Shown here one piece after another: positions 8,591 to 17,206 of a DNA stretch of 64,000 bases (positions are counted from its first letter, which is position 1; each line of letters begins with the position of its first letter). Position numbers and translations under genes: made by a program. Source of the DNA: Paenibacillus sp. NEAU-GSW1 (GTDB lineage Bacteria > Bacillota > Bacilli > Paenibacillales > Paenibacillaceae); assembly GCF_009737085.1 (NCBI RefSeq), contig NZ_WOVL01000008.1, positions 145,902-209,901 of the forward strand, in the 5' to 3' direction. The notes beneath the pieces are model-generated. The model was not told the DNA's origin. It did no database searches and was given only the letters and a program-made list of their open reading frames with translations.

Positions 8591-8641
8591 GCGTTTTGTT
8601 GGTGTATAATGGTCGAAATAATAAGAGGAGGCGCTATCGCA

Positions 8642-8938
8642 ATGCAACTGCCAGATTATGATTTCATGTCCGACACAACCGAAGAAACGTCTACCCGATT
8701 CGTAACCTTTATCGCGCCTAGCCTGAAACGGTTTGATCTCGCCATTACAAATACAAACCGCTTTTACGGCAAGAAGCTCATTACCGATCTGCAATCTGGA
8801 AAAACCGCCATTATCGGCCCTGACGATTTGGAGGAAGAGGGCTATTTAGAGCATACGTTCAAGCTTGAAGAGGATGAGGCAAATGAGCTCGCCCAATTTT
8901 TGTATTTTGTGGTTGGAACGGTGAATTTTACTGACTAA
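8642..8938 (+). CDS. DUF3055-like small protein
   Basis: Acidic 98-residue protein starting MQLPDYDFMSD. Features include TRFVTFIAPSLKRFDLAIT and YGKKLITDLQSGKTAIIGPD, which match my memory of the DUF3055 family of Bacillales, whose function is unknown. GAGGAGG lies ten bases before the ATG. A TATAAT at 8605-8610 may be its -10 box, but the -35 is poor. The next gene follows after 60 bases on the same strand. Confidence 0.6.
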   Translation: MQLPDYDFMSDTTEETSTRFVTFIAPSLKRFDLAITNTNRFYGKKLITDLQSGKTAIIGPDDLEEEGYLEHTFKLEEDEANELAQFLYFVVGTVNFTD

Positions 8939-8998
8939 ACAGGGCAAACTGAAGAAGTAAGCCAAATGCTGGCTACTTTATTCAGGAGGCGATAAGCA

Positions 8999-9274
8999 TT
9001 GAGTCGTTTTTTTGACGAAGACAGCGAAGAGCACTCGGAGCTGTCGACGGTGGAATCACAGCGTAATGATCTGGCTACGGAGGAATTTCCAGAGGGTCCT
9101 CTCGGATCCGCATCCCAGTCAGAATCGCTTGGAAAAAGCACCCCTTGGCGCAACGGTCAACGGCAAAAAAGCGCGTTTTCCTATGAGAATCGTTCGTTGC
9201 ATAACGGGATCGGAAGAGACTATCCTGGCGATGACGATGATACTGCGCTGCCTGACGCGATGGACGAGCCTTAA
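8999..9274 (+). CDS. small acidic conserved protein
   Basis: Predicted 91-residue soluble protein, very rich in Glu, Asp, Ser and Gly with few hydrophobic residues, probably disordered. The start is TTG at 8999-9001, preceded by AGGAGG at good spacing. I recall similar short proteins in Bacillales labelled only as cytosolic proteins; no function can be assigned. It is followed by a strong terminator shared with the convergent gene. Confidence 0.6.
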   Translation: MSRFFDEDSEEHSELSTVESQRNDLATEEFPEGPLGSASQSESLGKSTPWRNGQRQKSAFSYENRSLHNGIGRDYPGDDDDTALPDAMDEP

Positions 9275-9298
9275 TCGAAATCGTCAATCCATGCATAC

Positions 9299-9348
9299 AA
9301 AATACCCTTGTCCACGCTTGATAAAGCATGCGGACAAGGGTATTTTTT
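9299..9348. terminator. bidirectional intrinsic terminator
   Basis: Perfect 13-bp arms (AATACCCTTGTCC at 9301-9313 and GGACAAGGGTATT at 9332-9344) followed by T6 on the plus strand and T-rich sequence on the minus strand, between convergent genes. Confidence 0.85.
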
Positions 9349-9349
9349 G

Positions 9350-10747
9350 TTACCATTTCGGATTATTGCTGAACAAGAGCGTGTTGCTGATAAGCCGTCC
9401 CGGCGTCGTAATCATTTTGCCGGAAGCATAAAGACCGGAAGAGGCCCCTCCGTCCAAATTCATCGCCTGATTAGCGCCTAGACCAAGCATAATATAGCCC
9501 CATTGTTTGATGGTGGCTCCAGGTACTGTCGCCAATATGACCGTACCATCCTTTTTAATTGCAATGCCGCTGCGCGCCCCGCTGTCCGTCAATATTTTCG
9601 GGCTGCTAAAGCCTTCCTTAGCCGGATCGACGGCAAGCTGGCCATCCTTCACCAGACGCGGACCAGCTCCAATCGCCGTATGCACGCCGCTCCAGTCGAT
9701 CGCTTGCCCTGCCGCATTGTTGAAGGTCACTTTGTAGTCGACAAACGTCCCTACTTTAAATCGTGAGGCAAGCTTCTCCTCAGAGCCGGTAAATACGAGC
9801 ACATACCCGTCCTTCGGAATATCAGCATTCGCATTGCTGCCCGTTTTCGTTACGACACCCTTGCGTACCGTGACTGCCTTGCCATAACTGAACCCGACAT
9901 TGGCGCCCCGTTTCGGCGTGAACATCACGGCTGAGGCTGCCCCTTTCGTCGGCGTCCGATTGACGAAATAAACGTACCAGTTATTCGGCGAATTGTAGGA
10001 GCCGTTCGTTGCGCCTCTCACTTTAATACGCAGCGTATCCATCACTGCGCTGCCGTCCCATTTGAAACCGACGCTCGTTCCGGTGTTGCCGATATGCTCG
10101 ACGACCCCATCGCTAATGACTGTGCCATATGGATCCGGCACGCCGCCGTAAGCCTCAAAGTAAGTGCCATTGATTGCCGCTACCGCGCGATATGATTTGC
10201 CGATGTCAGCCAGCTGCTGAACAGCTCCGACTCTTCTTCCCGCCAAGCCTGCCGTTACAGGCATTCCCTTTGGTATCGTTACCGTTTGGACACTGAATGT
10301 TTTTCCGCTGACCTTCACTTTTTTCACGGCAGTCGTCACCTTGTATGCTGCGGAAGACGCTTTAACCGTCAAGGGCAGCTTCAAGCTGCCGGTGTAATCT
10401 GCCGATGCAACATGAACCCAAATGTTCGTCGTGCCTGCTGCGACCGGTATAACAACGCCGTTGCTGTTAACGCGCGCAACCGCGCTGTTGCCCGATTCAT
10501 AACGCAGCGCAACATCTGCGGAAAGCTTTAGCTTGCTCGCCAGCGGCAGCCGTTTGTCCAGCGTCAGCGCAGCCGTTGATGTCGGATATGTAATCGTTAC
10601 TTGCTTCGCCGCTGCAGCTGCCGTATCAATCGGTGCGAAGCTGCGGCTCATCGTTCCCAGATCGGTAAGCGAGAGTGATAGAAACAGAGCTGCAGCCGTT
10701 CCCGTCAATGTAATCTTACGTATTGCATGTATCCATTTTTGCCTCAT
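9350..10747 (-). CDS. secreted phosphodiester glycosidase (NAGPA) family protein
   Basis: Exported protein of 465 residues. The start ATG at 10745-10747 has AAGGAGG upstream; the N-terminus is basic (MRQKWIHAIRK) and then hydrophobic, a signal peptide. Residues about 50-140 resemble a bacterial Ig-like domain (GNSAVARVNSNGVVIPVAAG). From about 145 to the end is the NAGPA / phosphodiester glycosidase domain, seen in AINGTYFEAYGG, GVHTAIGAGPRLVKDG, LTDSGARSGIAI and NLDGGASSG. The family includes mammalian uncovering enzyme and bacterial YngK-like wall proteins; the bacterial substrate, possibly a wall glycan phosphodiester, is not established. Shares a terminator with the convergent upstream gene. 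Confidence 0.85.
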   Translation of the reverse strand: MRQKWIHAIRKITLTGTAAALFLSLSLTDLGTMSRSFAPIDTAAAAAKQVTITYPTSTAALTLDKRLPLASKLKLSADVALRYESGNSAVARVNSNGVVIPVAAGTTNIWVHVASADYTGSLKLPLTVKASSAAYKVTTAVKKVKVSGKTFSVQTVTIPKGMPVTAGLAGRRVGAVQQLADIGKSYRAVAAINGTYFEAYGGVPDPYGTVISDGVVEHIGNTGTSVGFKWDGSAVMDTLRIKVRGATNGSYNSPNNWYVYFVNRTPTKGAASAVMFTPKRGANVGFSYGKAVTVRKGVVTKTGSNANADIPKDGYVLVFTGSEEKLASRFKVGTFVDYKVTFNNAAGQAIDWSGVHTAIGAGPRLVKDGQLAVDPAKEGFSSPKILTDSGARSGIAIKKDGTVILATVPGATIKQWGYIMLGLGANQAMNLDGGASSGLYASGKMITTPGRLISNTLLFSNNPKW

Positions 10748-10858
10748 TTCCTTTTTGTCCTCCTTGGCGTTTACCTGCACTTTTGTCTTTATTTATATCG
10801 ACACGCGCCGCTTCTCTATTAATAGGTTCGCATCGAGCTCATCATATGAGGGATAAAC

Positions 10859-10907
10859 TTAAAAAAAAGAGCGATACCTGTGCGGAATCCGCATAGACAT
10901 CGCTCTT
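10859..10907 (-). terminator. intrinsic terminator after 5'-3' exonuclease gene
   Basis: Minus-strand arms AAGAGCGAT and ATCGCTCTT with an inner GCGGA/TCCGC stem, then a run of eight T residues, directly after the exonuclease stop. Confidence 0.85.
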
Positions 10908-10913
10908 CTCCGC

Positions 10914-11825
10914 TTACGTAAGCGCAAACGGATCCTCTTCCATTTGACGCACGTGCGCATCTACAAGTTTAAGCAGGCTGTTAAATTCCAGCTGCTCAAA
11001 CTTGCTGACTGTGCTTTCCTTCTTCAAATCCCAGATACTTTCGGTCAATCCGCATGCAACAGGCGTATCCAGACGAATCGTCGCCAGTTCTCTCGACAGA
11101 TGCAGCATGTCCAGATCCGCTTCAATTTTCGTCCTTACTCCTTTAGGCAGCTTTTCCAAATTTTCGAGCACGCCCTCAACTGAATCATAATCGAGAATGA
11201 GCTTAAGCGCTGTTTTCTCGCCGATCCCTTTTACGCCAGGGTAGTTGTCGCTCGTATCGCCCATAAATCCTTTAATATCAATCACTTGATGCGGCATCAG
11301 CTGCTTGTCCTCAAGCAAAAAGGCAAGATCATACACCGCATAGTTGTTTTTGCCCTTCTTCATAATTACGACTTTAACTCGTTCGGTAACGAGCTGCAGC
11401 ATATCGTGATCACCGGTCAAAATATAAATTTCCGAGTCCTCGCCAGCCAATTGGCGCGACAGCGTTCCAATACAATCGTCCGCCTCGTAGCCGGTTATTC
11501 CGATGTTTGGCACGCCCATCTCGGCAACAACCTCCTTGACGAGGTCAAACTGTGGAATAAGTTCCAGCGGCGGCTCGCCGCGATTGCCTTTGTACTCCGG
11601 AAATTGTTCTGTCCGGAATGTTTTGCTTCCCATATCCCAGCAGCAAATGACATGCGTAGGCTTGAATTCAGTAATAGCATCGAAAAAATATTGAATAAAG
11701 CCGTAGACAGCATTGGTTGGAAGCCCGTCTTTCGTCTTGCGAATATAGCCTGAGTACGACGTTGCGTAAAAGGCTCTAAACAATACAGCCATTCCGTCAA
11801 CGATCAGCACTTTGTTTTGCGGCAT
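10914..11825 (-). CDS. 5'-3' exonuclease (Pol I N-domain-like, YpcP type)
   Basis: Stand-alone 5'-nuclease of 303 residues, homologous to the N-terminal domain of DNA polymerase I, expected to remove RNA primers and flaps. Acidic metal-binding clusters are visible: LIVDGMAVLFRAFYA at the N-terminus, GYEADDCIGTL near 113, LTGDHDMLQL near 137 and GDTSDNYPGVKGIGEKTA near 190, the last being the helix-hairpin-helix DNA-binding region. AAGGAGG precedes the ATG at good spacing. The upstream intergenic region contains a dispersed hairpin repeat and a duplicated AAAGTCACTC. Confidence 0.93.
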   Translation of the reverse strand: MPQNKVLIVDGMAVLFRAFYATSYSGYIRKTKDGLPTNAVYGFIQYFFDAITEFKPTHVICCWDMGSKTFRTEQFPEYKGNRGEPPLELIPQFDLVKEVVAEMGVPNIGITGYEADDCIGTLSRQLAGEDSEIYILTGDHDMLQLVTERVKVVIMKKGKNNYAVYDLAFLLEDKQLMPHQVIDIKGFMGDTSDNYPGVKGIGEKTALKLILDYDSVEGVLENLEKLPKGVRTKIEADLDMLHLSRELATIRLDTPVACGLTESIWDLKKESTVSKFEQLEFNSLLKLVDAHVRQMEEDPFALT

Positions 11826-11900
11826 CGGTCAAACCTCCTTACATTTAAAGTCACTCTGCATCATCAAAGTCACTCCAATTACCTATCATTCTACCACGCC

Positions 11901-11950
11901 GCAAGCAGAAACGGCTATGCTGTCATTTGGAAACGGAGCTTCGTTTCGCA
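11901..11950 (+). repeat. dispersed ~50-bp hairpin repeat, copy A
   Basis: Begins GCAAGCAGAAACGGCT and ends GGAGCTTCGTTTCGC. It has the same ends and length as copies at 17081, 35515 and 39241 (last one inverted). Ends pair imperfectly (GAAACGGCT with AGCTTCGTTTC). Confidence 0.6.
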
Positions 11951-11996
11951 TTGATGCAATCGCAATGTTTGAACGATACGCTTCTTTACTATGCTG

Positions 11997-13208
11997 TCAG
12001 TCAAACTCGCCGCGAATAAATTTGCCGATCCGCTTTGCCGCTTCAAGCAAATTCGCTTCCGACTCTACCAGCGCAATTCGGACATACCCTTCGCCTTCGC
12101 TGCCGAACGCTTCGCCCGGAATAACCGCTACGCCGACTTTGGCGAGCATTTCCTGGGAAATTCGCCTTGAATTCCACGGCCCGGACAGCGACCATTTCAT
12201 TTCCGGCAGCGGCGCCCAAATAAACATTGTCGCCTTCGGCTTTTCCACCTTCCAGCCTTCTGCCTGCAAAGCTTCTACAAGAACATCGCGGCGGCGTTCG
12301 TATAACGCTCCTGCTTTAGGAGGCGCGTCCGCCGCCATCGCTTCCTTCATAGCAGCGATACCCGCTTCTTGTACCGCTCCAAATACGCCAAAATCAATAT
12401 TGCCTTTAAGCTCGCGAAGCGCGCCGACCGCCTCGCGGTTGCCTGCCAAAAAGGCGATCCGTCCGCCGGCGAGATTAAAGCTTTTGGACAAGGAATGAAA
12501 TTCGACCGCCCCATCAAGAGCGCCTTCGATTTGCAGCATGCTTGGAGGCTCATAGCCGTCGAATGCCATCTCCGAATATGCGGCGTCATGGACGACAAGC
12601 ACGCCATGCTGGCGCGCTTTTTCCATTACGCGCTCAAAAAGTGCGATATCAGCAACAGCCGATACCGGATTGCTCGGATAGTTCAGCAAAATAAACTTCG
12701 CGCGCTCCCAAGCCTCATCCGCAATTGCATCCAAATCGGGGATAAAACCGTTTTCTGCCTTTAAAGGCATGAAGATCGGCTCAACACCGGCCAGCGCCAA
12801 TGCAGCCGAATAGATCGGATATCCCGGATTCGGCACAAGCGCAGCGTCGCCCGGATTGCATATCGCCATCGCCAAATGCGAAAGTCCGTCCTGCGATCCC
12901 ATCAGCGATACTAACTCCGTGTCGGGATCAAGCTTAACGCCGAAGCGATGCTCCATCCAATTCGCCGCTTCCTGGCGAAAAGCCGCGCTGCCGCGAGTGC
13001 CGGGATACGCATACATGTCCGGCCGCAGCGCCGCTTGACTGAGCGCAACCCTGACGGATTGTGTAGGCGGCATATCCGGACTGCCGATGCTAAGATCAAT
13101 GACGGAATGGCCTTGTGCGATCGCCGCTTGCTTCCATTGCTCCACCTCGGTAAAAATCGACGATCCCAGCTGCGCCAGCCGATCAGAACGCCATCGCTTC
13201 CTGCTCAT
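11997..13208 (-). CDS. PLP-dependent aminotransferase class I/II
   Basis: Fold-type I aminotransferase of 403 residues. Visible are the substrate/cofactor segments IDLSIGSPDMPP, GSQDGLSHLAMA, NYPSNPVSA, the cofactor Asp-region VVHDAAYSE and the Schiff-base Lys in FHSLSKSFNLAGGR. It resembles LL-diaminopimelate or related aminotransferases of the AT class I group, but the amino acid handled cannot be decided. Start ATG at 13206-13208 has GGGTGAG six bases upstream and sits eight bases after the stop of the ArsC/Spx-like gene, so the two are probably one transcript. Confidence 0.85.
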   Translation of the reverse strand: MSRKRWRSDRLAQLGSSIFTEVEQWKQAAIAQGHSVIDLSIGSPDMPPTQSVRVALSQAALRPDMYAYPGTRGSAAFRQEAANWMEHRFGVKLDPDTELVSLMGSQDGLSHLAMAICNPGDAALVPNPGYPIYSAALALAGVEPIFMPLKAENGFIPDLDAIADEAWERAKFILLNYPSNPVSAVADIALFERVMEKARQHGVLVVHDAAYSEMAFDGYEPPSMLQIEGALDGAVEFHSLSKSFNLAGGRIAFLAGNREAVGALRELKGNIDFGVFGAVQEAGIAAMKEAMAADAPPKAGALYERRRDVLVEALQAEGWKVEKPKATMFIWAPLPEMKWSLSGPWNSRRISQEMLAKVGVAVIPGEAFGSEGEGYVRIALVESEANLLEAAKRIGKFIRGEFD

Positions 13209-13215
13209 TTTCCAC

Positions 13216-13584
13216 TCACCCATTCCACGTTTGCTCGTATTGTTCTTCCTTGTAGCCGACTGTAACACGTACGCCGTCCGTTACGATCGGACGCTTGATC
13301 AGCATGCCGTTCGAGGCAAGAAGCGCTAGCTGCTCGTCCTCGCTCATCGCTCCCAGCTTGTCTTTCAAACCAAGCGCCTTGTATACCTCTCCGGACGTAT
13401 TAAAAAACTTTTTCAGCTCAAGACCGCTGTTTGCAACGATTGCTTTCAGCTCAGCGGCGGAAGGCGTGTCCTCCACGATATGGCGCAATTCCAATGTATT
13501 GCCCTTTGCCTGCAGCGATTTAACTGCCATGCGGCAAGTGCCGCATTTCGGATATTGAATTACGGTCAATTTTTTATTGCTCAT
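13216..13584 (-). CDS. ArsC/Spx family thioredoxin-fold protein
   Basis: Protein of 122 residues with the N-terminal redox pair C14-x-x-C17 in QYPKCGTCRMA, the ArsC/Spx/YffB arrangement, and the conserved KRPIVTDG near residue 97. It could be an arsenate-reductase-like or glutaredoxin-like enzyme (YusI type). No arsenic genes are nearby, so arsenate reduction is not implied. Spx itself would have a Gly/Arg redox switch context that I do not see. AAAGGAG lies about 11 bases before the ATG. Confidence 0.8.
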   Translation of the reverse strand: MSNKKLTVIQYPKCGTCRMAVKSLQAKGNTLELRHIVEDTPSAAELKAIVANSGLELKKFFNTSGEVYKALGLKDKLGAMSEDEQLALLASNGMLIKRPIVTDGVRVTVGYKEEQYEQTWNG

Positions 13585-13615
13585 CGTACGAAATGCTCCT
13601 TTATCTTATATCAAG

Positions 13616-14572
13616 TTATTTAACTATTGGATTGTTAAGCGTTTGTTCCAATCGGACAAGCTCAGGCGGCAAGCTTGCCGTCCACTCCATCCACTGCTTT
13701 GTTATCGGATGGGTAAGTCCAAGCGTTTCAGCATGCAGCGCTTGACGTCCCGCAGCTGCCTCCCACTCCGGCTTGCCGCCATTGTCCGGCCCATACATGC
13801 CGTCGCCGATAAGCGGACAGCCGATATGCCGCATATGTACGCGAATTTGATGCGTCCGTCCGGTTTCCAGCTTCAGTCTGACCATCGAAGCCGCGCCGCC
13901 TGCAAATACGGCTCCCGTTTCATAATGAGTAACGGATGCATATCCCGCAGGCGTAACAATACGAATATGCGGCGATTCCGGATCACGATCGATCGGCGCA
14001 TCAACAGTGCCTTTCCGTTCAACAGGCTTGCCGTACACATAAGCACGATACAGCTTTTTAATCGCGTTGGCCTGCAGCTGCTCGGACAGTTGCTGGTGAA
14101 TATAGGGTGTCTTCGCGATGGCGACAAGGCCTGATGTGTCCTCGTCTAGCCGATGCACCGGCCGAAACCGGACCCGCTCGCCCTTCTCCCGCCAATGATA
14201 AACGACGCCGTTGGCAATCGTTCCGGTATAGTGCCCGTGCGTAGGATGAACGACAAAGCCTGCCGGCTTATTGACGATTAACAAATCGTCGTCCTCAAAC
14301 ACAATATCCAAAGGGATCGGTTCAGGCAAAATATCGTCCGACGTTTCCTTTTCCATCCGAATCGTCAGCTCGTCTCCCTCACGCACGATAGCAGACGTAT
14401 ATACACGTTCTCCGTTAACCGTTATGCCGAGCTCGGTCAGTTTAATCCGCGATTGCAGCTTGCGGGAGACGCCAAGCCTGCGCTCCAATACTGTTCGAGC
14501 AGGCTTGCCGTCATCCGCTGTACTGACGATGACCGTTAAAGGCTTATAGTAATCATCAACATTCGCACTCAT
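13616..14572 (-). CDS. RluA-family pseudouridine synthase
   Basis: rRNA/tRNA pseudouridine synthase of 318 residues. An S4-like RNA-binding segment occupies the N-terminus (RRLGVSRKLQSRI and following). The catalytic Asp lies in VHRLDEDTSGLVAIAKT near residue 140, and GRTHQIRVHMRHIGCPLIGD near 235 is the other family signature. The target uridine is not predictable. The ATG overlaps the stop of the upstream gene by four bases (ATGA), showing translational coupling. Confidence 0.92.
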   Translation of the reverse strand: MSANVDDYYKPLTVIVSTADDGKPARTVLERRLGVSRKLQSRIKLTELGITVNGERVYTSAIVREGDELTIRMEKETSDDILPEPIPLDIVFEDDDLLIVNKPAGFVVHPTHGHYTGTIANGVVYHWREKGERVRFRPVHRLDEDTSGLVAIAKTPYIHQQLSEQLQANAIKKLYRAYVYGKPVERKGTVDAPIDRDPESPHIRIVTPAGYASVTHYETGAVFAGGAASMVRLKLETGRTHQIRVHMRHIGCPLIGDGMYGPDNGGKPEWEAAAGRQALHAETLGLTHPITKQWMEWTASLPPELVRLEQTLNNPIVK

Positions 14573-15144
14573 TTGCGGTCCCGTTTGCGGAATACTTCCG
14601 CGCTCCGCTCATATTCCGTATCCGCAATGCCCAGCCGGGCATTGGCCACGCGTGCAGCCGCAAAGAAATAGTCGGACAGCCGGTTCAAGTAAGCCTGCAC
14701 TTCCGGATTGGCCGGGTGCGAGGCCGTCATCGTCACTACCCTGCGCTCCGCCCGCCTGCACACCGTCCGGCATACGTGCAGCAATGCAGCAGCCGAGCTT
14801 CCGCCAGGCAAAATAAAGCGGGTAATTTCTGGAGCCTCATCGCTATAGCTGTCGATTTGTTTCTCCAGCCGCGCCGCCGGTTCTCCATTCATTTTTAACG
14901 GAAAGCCTTCTCTCGCATAGGCCAAATCCGAACCGCAGTCAAACAGCTCCTGCTGAATCTCAAACAGCTGAGCGGCCATATCTGTAAGCTCATCATGTTT
15001 GGCCGCCTCAGCTGCCGTCTGTCCGACGAACGCATTCAATTCGTCGATCGTGCCATAGGCTTCAACCCGCAAATCGTCCTTGCGGACTCTCCCGCCGATC
15101 AGAGAGGTATCGCCTTTATCTCCAGTACGCGTATACAAGTTCAT
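14569..15144 (-). CDS. cob(I)yrinic acid a,c-diamide adenosyltransferase (PduO type)
   Basis: ATP:cob(I)alamin adenosyltransferase of 191 residues, making adenosylcobalamin. The N-terminus contains the ATP-binding motif YTRTGDKGDTSLIGG (residues 4-18), then RVEAYGTIDELNAFVG and FILPGGSSAAALLH, all typical of the PduO/YvqK family. GGAGACGGAG precedes the ATG. No cobalamin biosynthesis genes are nearby. It overlaps the RluA-type gene, as also seen in other Bacillales-like layouts (context inference). Confidence 0.92.
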   Translation of the reverse strand: MNLYTRTGDKGDTSLIGGRVRKDDLRVEAYGTIDELNAFVGQTAAEAAKHDELTDMAAQLFEIQQELFDCGSDLAYAREGFPLKMNGEPAARLEKQIDSYSDEAPEITRFILPGGSSAAALLHVCRTVCRRAERRVVTMTASHPANPEVQAYLNRLSDYFFAAARVANARLGIADTEYERSAEVFRKRDRK

Positions 15145-15194
15145 AATGTCTCCGTCTCCTAACGTTGCGTATTATTTCAGCCAGCTGACATAAC

Positions 15195-15232
15195 AAAAAG
15201 CAGGCGAGGGACGCTGCTCCCGTACCTGCTTT
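15195..15232 (-). terminator. intrinsic terminator after alaT
   Basis: Minus strand AGCAGG-TA-CGGGA ... TCCCT-CG-CCTGCT followed by TTTTTG, ten bases past the aminotransferase stop. Confidence 0.8.
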
Positions 15233-15242
15233 CTATTATCGC

Positions 15243-16460
15243 TTAGTTGCCTTGCTTCACTTTGTGGACAAAATTGCCGATCCGATCCAGCGCTTCGGTC
15301 AATAAAGCAACCGAGGTCGCATAAGAGCAGCGAAGATGTCCGTCTCCGCCCAGGCCGAACACGTCGCCCGGTACAGCTGCGACCCCCGCTTCTTCAAGCA
15401 GCCGCTGAGCGAAATGCTCCGAGGACAAGCCGGTTGATTGAACCGAAGGAAAAGCGTAAAAGGCGCCTTCCGGCTCATGGCATTCAAGCCCGATATCTCT
15501 AAATCCTTTGACAACGAGCCTTCTGCGTTGGTTGTACGATTCGATCATCCGGTCCTTTTCCTCAAGTCCGTGAACGGATAACGCTTCCAGCGCGGCGTGC
15601 TGCCCCATAATCGGAGCGCACATGACGGTGTATTGATGGATTTTGAGCATAGCGGCAATTAAGTCCGTATGGCCGCAAGCATAGCCCATACGCCAGCCAG
15701 TCATTGCGAACGCTTTGGAAAAACCGCTGACGAGAATCGTCCGGTCCTTCATACCAGGCATAGCTGCGAAGCTGACATGCTTCGTTCCATAAGTAAGCTC
15801 CGCATAAATTTCGTCGGAGATGACAATCAGGTCGTTCTCTTCCACTACTTTAGCGATCGGCAGCCAATCCTCATAGGTCATAATGCCGCCGGTCGGATTG
15901 CTTGGATAACAAAGAATAAGTACTTTCGAGCGCGGCGTAATCGCAGCCTTCAACGACTCGGCCTTCAGCTTGAACTGATCTTTGGCGAATGTTTCAATAC
16001 CTACCGCGACTCCGCCGCTCAATGTCGTTATCGGAGAATAGGAAATATAGCACGGCTCCGGTATTAATATTTCGTCTCCTGGCGAAATCAACGCGCGAAG
16101 CGCCAAATCAATCGCTTCGCTCCCGCCGACGGTAACCAAAATCTCATTGGCAGGGTTATATTCAACTTTGAACTGATCATTTAAATATTGCCCGATTGCG
16201 CCGCGTAATTCCGGCATGCCGGCATTCGAGGTATATTGCGTTTTTCCTGTTTCCAGCGAATAGACAGCAGCCTCGCGCACATGCCACGGCGTTGTAAAGT
16301 CAGGCTCGCCGACTCCCAGCGTGATAACATCCTTCCGTGCGCTCACCAAATCGAAAAAGCGTCGAATGCCTGAAGGTTTAATGCTTCTTGCCATGGGAGA
16401 CAAATAGTCGGCCATTTGCTTGCGAGGAGTTGATGTAGTCGTGTCTTTGTCTTTTATCAT
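15243..16460 (-). CDS. alaT: PLP-dependent aminotransferase, AlaT-like
   Basis: Class I aminotransferase of 405 residues. It shows ITLGVGEPDFTTP, the cofactor segments VGGSEAIDLALRAL and CYPSNPTGG, and the Schiff-base Lys in SGFSKAFAMTGWRMGY. Immediately upstream is an Lrp/AsnC regulator with 13 bases between them. This pair matches Bacillus alaR-alaT (yugG-yugH), where AlaT is alanine transaminase; symbol assigned by that synteny. The ATG at 16458-16460 has GAGGGTG at six bases; earlier GTG and ATG codons lie within the ribosome site. Confidence 0.8.
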   Translation of the reverse strand: MIKDKDTTTSTPRKQMADYLSPMARSIKPSGIRRFFDLVSARKDVITLGVGEPDFTTPWHVREAAVYSLETGKTQYTSNAGMPELRGAIGQYLNDQFKVEYNPANEILVTVGGSEAIDLALRALISPGDEILIPEPCYISYSPITTLSGGVAVGIETFAKDQFKLKAESLKAAITPRSKVLILCYPSNPTGGIMTYEDWLPIAKVVEENDLIVISDEIYAELTYGTKHVSFAAMPGMKDRTILVSGFSKAFAMTGWRMGYACGHTDLIAAMLKIHQYTVMCAPIMGQHAALEALSVHGLEEKDRMIESYNQRRRLVVKGFRDIGLECHEPEGAFYAFPSVQSTGLSSEHFAQRLLEEAGVAAVPGDVFGLGGDGHLRCSYATSVALLTEALDRIGNFVHKVKQGN

Positions 16461-16473
16461 TGCCATCACCCTC

Positions 16474-16965
16474 TTACGGCGTAATAATCAAACGATGGTC
16501 ACCTTCGTGCTCCTCGAAGATAATGCCGTCTTGTTTATATTTTTTAAGAATAAAATTCGTTTTCGTCGAAAGCACCTTGTCGATCGGAGACAGCTTGTTG
16601 GATACGAAGGAAGCTACTTCTTTCAAGTTTTTCCCTTCAACCTCAACGAGCAAATCGTACGCTCCGGACATTAAATAAACCGATTTCACTTCCGGATATA
16701 AGTATATGCGCTCGGCAATGCCTTCAAATCCGCGGCCGCGCTCCGGCGTAATTTGAACTTCGATCAACGCCGTCACTTTCTCGTCGTCAACCTTGCTCCA
16801 ATTCACAACCGTAGCATATTTAACGATAATATGATTATTCTCAAGCTCGGAGATCGCTTGCTTTACCTCTTCCTCGGATCGGCCGAGCATCGTAGCGATC
16901 AGCCCCGCGTCCCTTCTTGCATCTTCCTTAAGCAGTTCCAGCACCTTCAACTGTAAATCGTTCAT
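16474..16965 (-). CDS. alaR: Lrp/AsnC family regulator, AlaR-like
   Basis: Transcription regulator of 163 residues. The N-terminal winged helix-turn-helix (KVLELLKEDARRDAGLIATM, then SEEEVKQAISELE) is followed by a RAM ligand-binding domain (VTALIEVQITPERGRGFEGI, then YPEVKSVYLMSGAYDLLVEV). Lies directly before alaT and probably controls it in response to alanine. GGGAG lies ahead of the ATG. The 240-bp upstream region carries a dispersed hairpin repeat. Confidence 0.85.
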   Translation of the reverse strand: MNDLQLKVLELLKEDARRDAGLIATMLGRSEEEVKQAISELENNHIIVKYATVVNWSKVDDEKVTALIEVQITPERGRGFEGIAERIYLYPEVKSVYLMSGAYDLLVEVEGKNLKEVASFVSNKLSPIDKVLSTKTNFILKKYKQDGIIFEEHEGDHRLIITP

Positions 16966-17080
16966 CGTCGCTATACTCCCTTTACATCAGGATTTGCAGT
17001 CATATATTCACACATAATGATAACTATTGATGTAACAAATATTTTACAACGAATTGATACATCCTGCAAAGAAAAAAACC

Positions 17081-17129
17081 AAGCAGAAACGGCTGCGCCA
17101 TTCTTTGACGGCGCAGCTTCCGTTTCGCG
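17081..17129 (+). repeat. dispersed ~50-bp hairpin repeat, copy B
   Basis: Begins AAGCAGAAACGGCTGCGCC and ends GGCGCAGCTTCCGTTTCGCG; the inner GCTGCGCC/GGCGCAGC arms pair perfectly. Same family as copies at 11901, 35515 and 39241. Confidence 0.6.
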
Positions 17130-17180
17130 GTTGAAATATAAGTATTTTTATAAATGAAAATTTATAAAACCTATTCATTA

Positions 17181-17206
17181 AAACGAAAGACCCCAGAGGG
17201 GTCTTT
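17181..17206 (-). terminator. intrinsic terminator after CotF-like gene
   Basis: AAAGACCCC-TCT-GGGGTCTTT then CGTTTTAA on the minus strand. The stem begins within the stop codon region of the coat gene. Confidence 0.75.

Noticed and set aside
8546..8794. Minus-strand ORF of 82 residues
   Set aside because: Antisense of the DUF3055-like gene with no ribosome site.
13216..13584. Arsenic resistance locus
   Set aside because: Only an ArsC/Spx-fold protein is present; no arsR, arsB or acr3 nearby.
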